Of a DNA stretch of 64,000 bases, positions 39,050-48,596 are shown piece after piece. The position numbers were made by a program, and so were the translations under genes. Source of the DNA: Globisporangium splendens (Eukaryota > Oomycota > Peronosporomycetes > Pythiales > Pythiaceae); contig VFIW01000002.1 of assembly GCA_006386115.1 (NCBI GenBank), positions 1,054,001 to 1,118,000 of the forward strand, written 5' to 3'. Each line of letters opens with the position of its first letter. The stretch's first letter is position 1. The notes under the pieces are model-generated. The model was not told the origin of the DNA. It made no database searches and worked only from the letters and a program-made list of their open reading frames with translations.

Positions 39050-42000
39050 CTAGTCATCTTCGCTCGCCGCTGGTTGAAGAGCGATTTCTGTGAACTCGAT
39101 ATTTGTGGCCGACTCTCCATTGACTTGTTTCTTCTGCGGAGTAGACACCGAAGGTGCTCCTTGTGACTCTCCCTTTGAGAATTGTTCGATGACTCGATCT
39201 GGGTTACTTCGGCCATCGTCCAGTACGTCTTTTATAATGATTGGGATCTCGTCCGTGCTCGTTTGAATTTCCTCCATCAAGTCAGAAGCCAGAGCGACGT
39301 AGAACTGCATAAAACCACAACCGTCAGTCTCGCGACTGTTGCATTGGAACGCATAAACAGACCTCTTACCGAATTGATGCCCTTGAAGACGCTTGCATGC
39401 TTGTTGCATTCCTTGTACAATGACTCATTTCGAAGCGCCATAATGCATTGTAACGTTGCGTTGATAAGCGTACACGCGAGCGGGAAGTGACGAGTTGGGT
39501 GCTGGGATAGACTGTGAAAGCGAAATGCCAGTTCAGGGTGTTTCTCAACTAGGTAAAGCATTTGAAGGAGCGACAGCACACCGCAGCCGCGCAGGTCTGT
39601 AGACGGGTCACTGCCTTGGAAACCGATATCCTCCCAATGTGTACCCGAAAGCGGAACGTCTCATTGTGTTTTTGTCAGTTTTGCATACAGCGTCTGCAAA
39701 ATTCTTGTGAAGATGACATTGGTCGGCTCGTAACTTGTAGCAGCAATACAAAACACTCGATCTCGCTCATCCAGTGCACCAGGGAAAGCAAGCCTTGGTC
39801 GTGGAAAGCATGCAAAACATGATCTCCCGCTCTCGATTTCTTCTGGCACGATTTTGTCTCGTTGCAACCGAAATTCTTCAGCCTCTGAGAAATACTGGAG
39901 CGCCTCATTGTACGAAATCCTAGAACTCGCAGCCGGTCTGGAATCACGGATGTCGCCGACCTCGTGAGATGGTCTTTTCGTCTCCTGCTCCGTCCACCTT
40001 GAGTCAGTCGCCAAAACACGTTGAGTGAGTTCAATTTCTTTCCAATCTTCAGCGGCTACTGAATTCTCATCATCCTCATGAGCGACAGTGTAATTAATTC
40101 GAGTCTCACGGTCTCTGTTTGTGCCATGCAGATCGCCTTGTGCTACTTTTTCTTCGTCGTCTCCCTCGTCTTCTTCCGAAATGGCTTCAGTCAAAACGGA
40201 CTTCTTACTCAGGATTCGACCCATAACAGATAACCGTGCGCCTGCCTCACTTGGATTCTCAGCTGCTTGCTTTTGAAGTTGATTCTGATCTTGTTCGTTG
40301 TCATCCAACATCAGCACGCCTTGGTCTCCAAGTCCTCGTTTATATGTTCCGTGCAGTTCTTTCAACGACAGTGCACTCTCTGCTTCGTGGTCCACAGGAC
40401 TAGAAGTGCCTGCACCACTGCTTTCGCCAGCTTCACTCGTCGATTTGATGATATCCTTTTCCTCCATTGTGGCTTTCTTCAACTCGTTGATGATGCTTTC
40501 TTCGTCTTGCACCTTTGGACCCGTCAATGAAACGCGCCGTGCAATCAAGTGATCTGCCAGCACCTCATCTGGCTGCACGGTAGAAACAGGACCAAATTCA
40601 TCATCAGCGTCTTCGTCAGCTTGCTCGTTGGAATTGGCCGGTACCTTCACTGAGAACCGCAAGCCGCTTGACAACTCGAATTCACTCGCAAATTCTCTCT
40701 CGTCTGGAAATGCTGGACCACTTGGGACAGCGTATCCACCACTACCATTTTGCTCCTCGCGCTTCTTTTTCAAACTCGTGTAGCCAATTCCGAAAGCTTT
40801 CTCAGTTGAGTCTTCCGGAGCTTCACACGGCTTTAAAGATTCCACTGGCACCTCGAAGTTGGATGGCGGTATAACAACGCTGGCAGCTCGGATTTCTTCG
40901 CCAAAAGATAGTTCAATTTCTTCTGCTGCAGTTGTTGGCTTGATCCCTGGAAGCGCGGCAAGCAACCCGTTTCCATGATCATCGCCATTTTTCGGCGCGT
41001 TCACTTTGTTTCCTGTTCTCTCTCCTTTCTGGATTTCAATGCTACTCACCACGGCATGATCAATTTCTAGTTCGTCTTCGTCGTCATCCACGGAATCAAG
41101 ATTAAGCGGTGGCGGGAGGGAAGCTTGATCTCCGCTGGGTTCGTTTTCATCATCTGAGTCTGAACCCTCGTCACCTCCGACGTTCGCGGGGTTCATTATA
41201 CCGATTACAATCGGAAGAGAGCTTGGCGCAGGAGGAGGCATTACACGAAGCTCATCTTGTGCTTCGATGAGAATGCCTGGGTCTGAAGTATCTTCGCTGA
41301 TTGGGCTAGCAGACACTTTCTCAGCTAAGCCTGATGCGCTTGGCAGTGATTTGGCTTCATTTTCAGCGAGGCACGGGTCAATCCGTTTTTCAGCTTCGGC
41401 CGCGCCGCCTCGTTCGACAGCGTGTGCATTGTCTAACTATCCAACATTTGCTTCTGTTGGCTCGACAACTTGTTGTGCCGCCGAAGGGATAACGCCCTCA
41501 GTCTGGTTCGCTTGAGTTTGAATGGGAGGCTCTTCGTCTTCTTCTTTGGCATTACTTTCCTCGCACGTCGTATCTCCCGGTGTAGCTATCTCAATATCAT
41601 GCTTCACCACCGTTGAGATATCCTCCAGTGTAGCTGTATCCATGTCTTGTAACTCCTCTTTAATGACAATACCAGACACAGGTGCAGAGTCATCGGCATC
41701 TAAAACCTCGGATTCACTGCTCGTTTCTGCGATCCTTGTGTCAGCGCTCACGGAATCACCAAGTTCGCCGTCATCGAAGCCAGAAATTCTCGTGATATCA
41801 GGACTACACTCGATCATCGCGTCGTCTTTCTTGAGTGCGTTTGACTCCGCAGCATCTGCGTTTCCAGCCTCTCTGATCGCTTCATCGTTACCAGACAGAT
41901 CGTCTTGTGGAGTAATCTGATTTACGAAAGCCTCGCTTGGAATTGAATCGGGTTTCTCCAAACCATCGAGATCGCTGTCTTTGTCGGCAATTACGTCGTC

Positions 42001-42840
42001 CACAGTGTGACCAGGCATGTTGCCTTCCGGATCGACAGAATCTACCTCGGTTAAAGCTGGTGCGGCATCTCCAGAAGGATCGACAGAATGTAGCTCCACT
42101 TGGAGTGGCGTGTCATCTGGAGAATAACCTGCAGTGCGTACGTCGGCTCGAGAGAGCATATCGTCTTGGGAAGAATCAATAGTATGCACATCAGTGGAAG
42201 AGAATTTGTCGTCTTGAGAAGGATCAGCGGCATCTAGTCCCGCTTGGTGGGGCATGTCATCTTGAGAAGAATCGGTAGCATGCAGCTCAGCTTGGTGGAG
42301 CTTGTCGTTTTGAGAAGAGTCGGTAGTGTGTAACTCTGCCCGGCGAGGCTTCACATCCTGACAAAGGTCGACAGTTTGTAATTCGGCTTCATGGGGCTTG
42401 TCGTGTTGAGGAGGATCGACAGCATGTGGTTCTGCTTGATGACTCAAATCGTGTTGAGAAAACTCGACAATGTCTGGCTCATCATTGGCAGCGGAGCCCA
42501 GATCGCCAACAGAAGCAAGATCTGCTGTCGGCTCTGGTGTTTCTCGCTCCGACTCTGCAATCGGAGGTGCACTATCCCCTATTCCATCATGGGCATCTTC
42601 AAACGCTGCATCAAGATCTTCAGCAGCATTGGCATCGTCCTCGACATCTACAAGAAAACGCGCGCATCAGAGGGTATCGACCCAACGAAAAAATCAATTA
42701 ATCTCCGGTTTCACCATACCTGCAGAAAGTGTGATTACATCGAGCTGACGGAGAATATCATCTGGTGACAGCTCAAAATACTCATCTTCGGTATCATGCT
42801 CATGCTCCGCGCTTTCCGCATCTAACCATCGAAACGCCAT
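39050..42840 (-). pseudogene. ELMO-domain (ELMOD3-like) gene with long acidic repeat region and two in-frame stops
   Basis: Exons: 42840-42720, 42647-39370 and 39304-39050, with good splice sites, about 1218 codons. The first ~1000 codons are acidic and disordered, with tandem repeats (see 42050-42480). The C-terminal ELMO domain is clear: IFTRILQTLYAKLTKTQ, then DVPLSGTHWEDIGFQGSDPS (then TDLRG), then LLQMLYLVEKHPELAF, FPLACTLINATLQCI, LRNESLYKECNK and, after the intron, FYVALASDLMEEI. This is in register with human ELMOD3, a GAP for ARL2/ARF-type GTPases. The frame is interrupted by TAG at 41437-41439 and by TGA at 39661-39663; the TGA falls inside the conserved domain. Both are one C-to-T change from sense codons. 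No frameshift was found. Likely a young pseudogene; readthrough is the alternative. Confidence 0.75.
42050..42480 (-). repeat. degenerate tandem repeats of about 51-54 bp inside the ELMO gene
   Basis: The encoded units read like AELHTTDSSQNDKLHQ, AELHATDSSQDDMPHQ, GLDAADPSQDDKFSST, DVHTIDSSQDDMLSRA: a 17-residue acidic unit with Asp-Ser-Ser-Gln-Asp-Asp core, about eight copies with decreasing similarity toward both ends. Confidence 0.8.
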
Positions 42841-43503
42841 TAAGTTGCTTTAGCTCAACTTGCCCACACAGATAAACTACAATATCCAAGGCTGCACTTC
42901 ACAAAACCCACCGTGCTCTCGATTCGCTTCTTCCTCCACATCGTCCAAGAGATCTACACACACATGCAGCATTCCCCCCAATCACACATTAAATCACCCC
43001 ATTCACAACACAATCTCGGATCCATTCGAATGGCCTCATGCTGTTCAAGACCGCCACGTCATCGCACGTTGCGTCGTCCATCACGCCGTCTTACTTGTCT
43101 GCGTCTTCGTCTACGACTATTGTGGTAACTGAGCGCAGCCACAGCAGCTTGTTTCCGAAAGTGCGTCAATGTGCGTATGCTGCTTTCGTCTTCTGCGAGC
43201 GTGTCGTCAGGCAACAGCGAATGCGGCGGTTATGCGCTCATCTCATCGCACTCGAGACTGCTCTTCTTCTTTATCTGGGAGCCGCTCTTCAATTATAGAA
43301 AACCCCGCACAATCGACCGCCAATCCCGCATTGGATGCGTGCGTCAGCTTCAACATTGAGCACATTTGACCATCATTCTCATCGTCTCGCAGTTTCCCTT
43401 CAGTTAAGTACGTAGACCTCTTGATTTGCATATATCGCACAGTGCTTTCATCACTTAGCTCGCTCTGCGCTGTGAGACTGTGGAGAAACACGCGAAGCGC
43501 ATA
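42841..43503. other. divergent promoter, ELMO gene / IMP1
   Basis: 663 bp, no gene recognised. Short frames around 42860-43330 have no family resemblance. The IMP1 frame extends upstream to a GTG at 43480 but the first ATG is 43504. Confidence 0.4.
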
Positions 43504-44287
43504 ATGACGGCGATGCGGGAGGTGGGCATCGTGCTCTCGAGCTTTGCGCGCTTCGCGGGCGTCGCGTACTGCCTGCTGCAGACCGCGGACACGATCAAGT
43601 GCGTGGGCCCATCCATGCTACCGACGCTGAATCGCGACGGCGACATCGTGCTGCTCGACAAGATCACACCGCACTTCCGCAAACTGCGTCGGGGAGAAGT
43701 CGTGATCGCGAAGTCCGTGTCGAACCCGCGCCACACAGTGTGCAAGCGCATTATTGCGATGGTACTGTATACAAGTCGCATCGCCGTGGTATTGTGTGTC
43801 CGGAGTTTGCTAATTGCCTTGTGTGTGTGCATGTGGACGCTCTTGCCTAAAAGGAAGGGGATACGGTCTGCGTGCGTCCGCGATATTCATCTTCGGAAGT
43901 CGAATTTCACAAGGTATTAGATACTTCATGGGCCACCATTGATTGCACTACGAAAAGCCATGGCTACATGTGATATTACTGTGCGAAGGATGATGAAATG
44001 CTAAAGGACGGATGTATGTGCTTGCAGATTCCAAAGGGACATGTGTGGCTGGAAGGTGACAACAAGCACGATTCCCATGATTCCAGATACTACGGGCCAG
44101 TTCCATATGCTCTCATTCAAGGACGCGTCGTGATGCGCGTAAGTACTGTGCTCATTTGCTGTAATTGGATCGCTCGATAGTATTCGAATTTGACTGGATG
44201 TGGTACATTCATTGATAGATTTGGCCGTGGAACGAGTTGAAGTGGATCGAGAAAGAGGTTACAACCAAGGCATTTCGCGAAAAGTAA
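43504..44287 (+). CDS. IMP1: mitochondrial inner membrane protease subunit 1
   Basis: S26-family peptidase that cleaves sorting signals of intermembrane-space proteins. Four exons: 43504-43761, 43854-43913, 44028-44138 and 44219-44287, 165 residues. Catalytic Ser37 is in [10 protein letters not shown] and Lys81 in [10 protein letters not shown], followed by EGDTV. The block [20 protein letters not shown] then [14 protein letters not shown] is the IMP1/IMMP1L signature, and the tail begins IWPWNELKW. Introns are GT-AG with phase 0. A related subunit is at 12002-12612; in yeast and animals the two form a heterodimer. Confidence 0.92.
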
Positions 44288-44912
44288 ACTAGCGCGGGCT
44301 ACGTGGAGTGTATTGAACACACACCAGGTTGACCTTGCGCCATTTCAGCTCAGCTGCTGTTGAGGAAGGATGGACGAAACTCTCAAGAGCATGTCTTCTC
44401 AAACATGAAAGTAACCATCAAGACACACCAGCACCGCCGGTGTTGTCACGCGTTTAATTCGATAGAGCGATGTATGCAAAATGGACTTCTAAAAGGCAAA
44501 CGAAAGCCACATCCGCGTTGCGCTTTTTCGATATGCCATGAACTGAATCGAGAGTAGCTGCATGCTCATGTTCCTTTGATTCGAGAGGAAGGTTCCATTA
44601 CCACACCGGCGTCTGAATTCATCGAAACACTGAATAGTAAACCCAAACACGCATAAAAGCGTCGCGGAAATGAATGATTCCCCTTGTGCTTGCTTTAGAT
44701 CTTCATACCGAACATACTAGAGCAGATCCTACCTTGCGCAATCGTCAACCCACTGATCCAAGAACTCGAATGCATTTATATACGTCTGCTTCCCGTTCTC
44801 TCTCCATCCTAATCCCGACGTCTCGCCACCATCCTCTCCGCGATCTCCTCCAACGCGCTTCTTTTCCTCATTAAAGTATCATCGCCCGCTCGCCATCGTC
44901 TTCCATTTCCGC
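44288..44912. other. intergenic between converging genes
   Basis: 3' regions of IMP1 (plus) and SmF (minus). No gene recognised in 625 bp. Confidence 0.45.
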
Positions 44913-45294
44913 TTACGCCTCAGGCTTCACTTCGTCGTCGCGCAGTCCGCGCACGAACAGCACGTTGTTGCATCGGATCAGCACTTCACCGAGGTTGCCC
45001 GCCGGCTCGCCGTTAATGTATTCCTCCGTGTCAGCGAGCTGCATGTTCATGTACGAGTCGACGGACACGAGGATGCCCTTGTACTCCATGCCCCACTTCA
45101 GGCGCGCGACCACGGGTTTGCCGGTCAGTCCCGCGAGGAACGGCTTTGGGTTCAGGATCAGACCAGACTACACATACCGAGACGTTCACCATCGTTAGCA
45201 CCGACGCCATCTATATGTACGTGCAGTCATTACATACATAGCCCCATAGAGCGCACACACAGGACACATGCACAAGGAGAGCCGTCATTACCAT
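44913..45294 (-). CDS. SNRPF: small nuclear ribonucleoprotein F (SmF)
   Basis: Core Sm ring protein of spliceosomal snRNPs. 85 residues. The main exon 45167-44913 encodes [20 protein letters not shown], then [20 protein letters not shown] (then [11 protein letters not shown]), then [16 protein letters not shown], nearly identical in layout to human SNRPF (Sm1 and Sm2 motifs complete). The only start codon that fits is at 45294-45292: ATG followed at once by GTAATG. The start codon is therefore the whole coding part of exon 1, and a 124-bp intron follows. A different upstream ATG is in the wrong frame. Confidence 0.93.
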
Positions 45295-45345
45295 CTTGGA
45301 CGCTCTTGATTGCTTGCTTTCCGCAATGTGCGCCCCCTCCACAGT

Positions 45346-45488
45346 CCAATCTAGCCAATAGATTACCGTCTCCCTATTTCAGCCAATCCGAGATCTCTCC
45401 ATCAATTAAAATCACCCAATCATACTCATTCTCAGCTGTATTTTACCCAATCGTGTCTATCTCTTCTGATCCAACCTTTTTAGCTAAT
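45346..45488 (-). promoter_or_regulatory. array of CCAAT boxes in the SmF promoter
   Basis: CCAAT occurs at 45346, 45355, 45383, 45416 and 45447, with a CTAAT at 45484. From the third on they are spaced 31-37 bp apart, about three helical turns. They lie 50-190 bp upstream of SmF (ATTGG on its strand). The 45383 copy is in the CAGCCAAT context. Confidence 0.5.
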
Positions 45489-45523
45489 CACCATGCGTCT
45501 ATTTATTCTGTCGACTTGAGCTT

Positions 45524-46774
45524 TTAGAGCTGTTGGTGATCTAAGGTGATGACTTTGTGCTCGATGCGCTTGAGGAAATCTTGAAGCGCTGCCGAGCCGC
45601 GCACGAACACGTTGACGACGGGGATGCCCGGCACGACGTAGTTCTCGTGGCTCAGCAACTGGTGCAGCGTGCAGAACGGCGAGACGCTGATCCAATACTG
45701 CGTCTTGGCGTCGTGCTTCTCCTCCCGTTGCAGACGCTCCATCTCCTGGTCATCGCTCTCCTTCTCGCCGCTGAGCGCGATGTGCCATTCCTCTTCGCTC
45801 GCGAACGGGACCACGACTTCCGCAGCCGCGTACACAACGAGTCTGGACGCCACATATTCGTGCTTGGTGTCCCACTCGCAGAACGGACCATCCTCGGGGA
45901 ACATGTTGGCCAAGTGCTCGATGAACGCATCGTGCTCGCCGAAGATCTGCACGAAGTCCGACGTATTGTGCTCGTCGTAGAGAAACATAGTCGGCCACGC
46001 CATGGCGCCAGTCTCCGGGTCCAGCGTGGCTTTGCCCTCGTACTGCTTCACTCGCTCGTCCTCGATCAATGCGCGACCAACGCGCACCGACCGCACTTCA
46101 CAGAGCTTGCGGTACTTGTCGGTGAACGCGCGCTTCTTCTTGTGCTCAAACTCTTTCTTGTAGTTCTCCATCTTGATCTCTTGCACGAGCTTCTTGCCTT
46201 CTTTTTGCAACCCAAGCAGTAATTTGTTCTCTGGATCGCGCTTTAGACCTTCAGTGCAGTATCGCAGGGTATCGTCGGGTTTCCGAAGCATGCGTGAAGC
46301 CTTGGCGCCTCGGTAGTACGCCTTGACGTTGTTCGGATCGTACTTGATCGCCAACGCCGCATCGGAGCGGCAGCTTGCGTAGTTTTTCAGCTCCAGGTGT
46401 ACGGCGGCGCGGTTGCTGTAAATGACCGACGTGAGCTCTTCCATGTTGTAGCTCGTGTCCTTCTCTTCTTCAGGCAGTGCCATCGCCTTGAACGCGTACG
46501 CGAGCCCATCGTTGTAGTACTTGACCGCGTTCTCAAAGTACCGGCTGTTGCGCTTTCCATCGGCAAACATCTTGTTGCCCTGGTTCTTCCAATGCAGCGC
46601 GAGCGACTCGGCGGTCTCGCCCTCCTCGATCAGCGCCTGGATGGCGTCGACCATCACGTCGCCCTCGACGATGTGGTCCTCGAAGAGCGTCATCTCCGGG
46701 AGCGCATCGATGTACGCCTGGCGCTCCACGGGGTCCCATCGCTTGTCCTCGGGAACCTCAAAGTCCAGATTCAT
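45524..46774 (-). CDS. TTC4: Hsp90 co-chaperone TTC4/Cns1
   Basis: Single exon, 416 residues, ATG 46774 (the frame extends upstream only to a GTG). Residues ~60-190 hold the three-TPR clamp: ESLALHWKNQGNKMFADGKR, then YFENAVKYYNDGLAYAF, then VIYSNRAAVHLELKNYASCR, then VKAYYRGAKASRMLRKPDD. A helical linker (LVQEIKMENYKKEFEHKKKR) precedes the wheel-like C-terminal domain (WPTMFLYDEHNTSDFVQIFG, then VVPGIPVVNVFVRGSAALQD, then FLKRI). The TPR clamp binds the C-termini of Hsp90/Hsp70. Length equals the family norm. Confidence 0.93.
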   Translation of the reverse strand: MNLDFEVPEDKRWDPVERQAYIDALPEMTLFEDHIVEGDVMVDAIQALIEEGETAESLALHWKNQGNKMFADGKRNSRYFENAVKYYNDGLAYAFKAMALPEEEKDTSYNMEELTSVIYSNRAAVHLELKNYASCRSDAALAIKYDPNNVKAYYRGAKASRMLRKPDDTLRYCTEGLKRDPENKLLLGLQKEGKKLVQEIKMENYKKEFEHKKKRAFTDKYRKLCEVRSVRVGRALIEDERVKQYEGKATLDPETGAMAWPTMFLYDEHNTSDFVQIFGEHDAFIEHLANMFPEDGPFCEWDTKHEYVASRLVVYAAAEVVVPFASEEEWHIALSGEKESDDQEMERLQREEKHDAKTQYWISVSPFCTLHQLLSHENYVVPGIPVVNVFVRGSAALQDFLKRIEHKVITLDHQQL

Positions 46775-47033
46775 ATTCGCTTGCTTGGTGTCGTTCCGTT
46801 GAGCGCTCTTCTTGCTGCTTGGCAGGGCAATGCTGGTAGTCAAAATGATTGGCGGTTGGCTTATTATCAGCCAGTCACCAAATTGCGCCACCTTAAACTA
46901 GGACCACTCCCTCTTGGAGTGACGTTGCTCTCAATCATTTGAGTACGCTATTATAGGCATTATCCTAGTTTACGCTAAAGGACGCGAACCAATCCAATTT
47001 GAAGCTCCTCATTCACAAATTCGCGAAAAAGAA
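46775..47033. promoter_or_regulatory. divergent promoter TTC4 / ZNHIT6
   Basis: 259 bp between start codons. TTATCAGCCAGTCACC (46863, a one-base variant of the CAGCCAAT element), ACCAATCCAAT at 46988 and CTCCTCATTCACAAATT at 47005-47021. The last resembles the oomycete initiator (TCATTYYNCA core) and lies 20-30 bp before the ZNHIT6 ATG. Confidence 0.4.
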
Positions 47034-48596
47034 ATGGTGGCGGAGCCGCAGGTCGACGCCGTCCATGGCGACGAGCTCACCAAGAAACGCACGCACGAGG
47101 ACGCACTGGGCGTCGATGCGTCGACAGCGGACGCAGGCGGAGAACAGCAGCAGCTGACATGCGTCACGTGCGCGTCGAGCGACGTCAAGTACCGCTGTCC
47201 GCGCTGCGAGCGCATCACGTGCTCGCTCGAATGCTGCCTCGACCACAAGAAGACAGTACGTCGTGAGCGCTACTGCCGCAGTTTGCCTTGATGAAGGGGG
47301 TTCCTAGTGATGTACTGACTGGTCTGTGGCTTCGTGTGTGTATGTGTGTGTGTGTATGCGATACTGAGCAGTACAGTTGCGATGGCAAGCGCGACCGAAC
47401 GCAGTACGTGGAGCTAAAGCAGTTTACGGACGCCAACCTCTCCAGTGGTGAGTTGCCGATCATGTCTCTATGCTTTATTTTGCATGTCGCCTTGCTAATG
47501 TATCGCTGTGGTATGCAGACTTTTTCTTTCTGGAAGAAGTAGCGCGGTCCACGAACAGCGCCGCTCGATCGCGCAGTCAGATGGGGATCAATGCGCGCCA
47601 TTTCGTGCCGAAAAAGGGACCTGCAGGCAAGAAGCGCAAGGTCGCGTCAGGCAAAGCAGGATCGGCGAAACCCGTGAATCCGCATGTAGCGAGCGACTGG
47701 CTGTTGCGGTTCCCCGTGCCGTTCCAGCTTTTGGTGCAGCATGCGGCGAAGCGCGGCGTCGACGTGACGTTGCTGGCACCTGGCATGAGCAAACGGGTGC
47801 GCAACTCGTCGTACATGGACATTCGACAGAATGTACTCTACTGGCGTGTCGAGTGGATGTTCCCGAGTGCCGACACGACCGTGAACCTCTTTGAGGCAAA
47901 AGTGAGCGACGTGGAGACCCCATTTGCGATTCTGACGCAGTATTTAACAAAGAACCCGGTACGTCAACGCTGGATTTATTCAATTGTTGCCTTACACGGA
48001 CTTGCAAACGTTTACCGACCGGAGCGTGCTTTTCGCTGATCATGTCATAGGAGAATGCGTCGATTCGAGGCAAGTTGCGAAAGTATGCGGTCTCAGACTG
48101 GCAGCATCACGTGGTGCTGTTGCTTCGGAAAGAGTTTACACCGGCGTCTGAGCCTCAGTACTATCGGTTGGATGGCAATCTGAGTCTCGAAAGCAATTTC
48201 AAGCGGAAGGCGATCGTCGAGTTCCCAGTGATCGTCGTCGCGTTGAAATCGGATGCCGACAAGTACCCTGTTGCCCACGATCGGATTGAAGTGCTCTCAG
48301 GAGACGAGGAGCATGGCAGTGAAGCCGAAGAAGGCGTTGCAGAGAACGTGGAAGCTCCAGATGACGTACCTATCGACCCTGAGGATGAAGGCGAGGCGAT
48401 AGAAATCGAGGAAGAAGGCGTGAAGGAGGTCGGCGTTGTCAGCGACGCGTTGCTGTCGACGATAGCTGAAGGTGGCGATGACGAGTTGATGCTGTTGGAC
48501 GGGGAAGGAGAGATGGACGAGGAAGCGAGCAGCTTTCTGAGTAGCATGCCGTCGGTGCTCATAGAAGAACTAGATCCGCCAACTACCGCGAATTAA
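47034..48596 (+). CDS. ZNHIT6: box C/D snoRNA assembly protein ZNHIT6/Bcd1
   Basis: Early factor in box C/D snoRNP biogenesis. Four exons: 47034-47255, 47372-47447, 47519-47958 and 48051-48596, 427 residues. The zf-HIT module CVTCASSDVKYRCPRCERIT then CSLECCLDHKKT continues across intron 1 into YSCDGKRDRTQYVELKQFTD, the ZNHIT6-specific continuation (CNGxRDKTxYI). Basic MGINARHFVPKKGPAGKKRK is followed by the folded region (VHLL-type WLLRFPVPFQLLVQHAAKRG, then YWRVEWMFPSADTTV) and a C-terminal IRGKLRKYAVSDWQHHVVLL segment. The tail is very acidic (about 110 residues of Glu/Asp-rich sequence). Confidence 0.88.

Noticed and set aside
39661..39663. TGA in the ELMO gene as a selenocysteine codon
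   Set aside because: ELMO-domain proteins have no Cys/Sec at this position, and no SECIS-like hairpin was noticed downstream. A C-to-T mutation is simpler.
41437..41560. A short intron removing the TAG in the ELMO gene
   Set aside because: Phase-0 donors before the TAG (GTTATC, GTTGTC) give introns of only 57 or 33 bp with weak consensus, and none removes the second stop. Kept only as a minor possibility.
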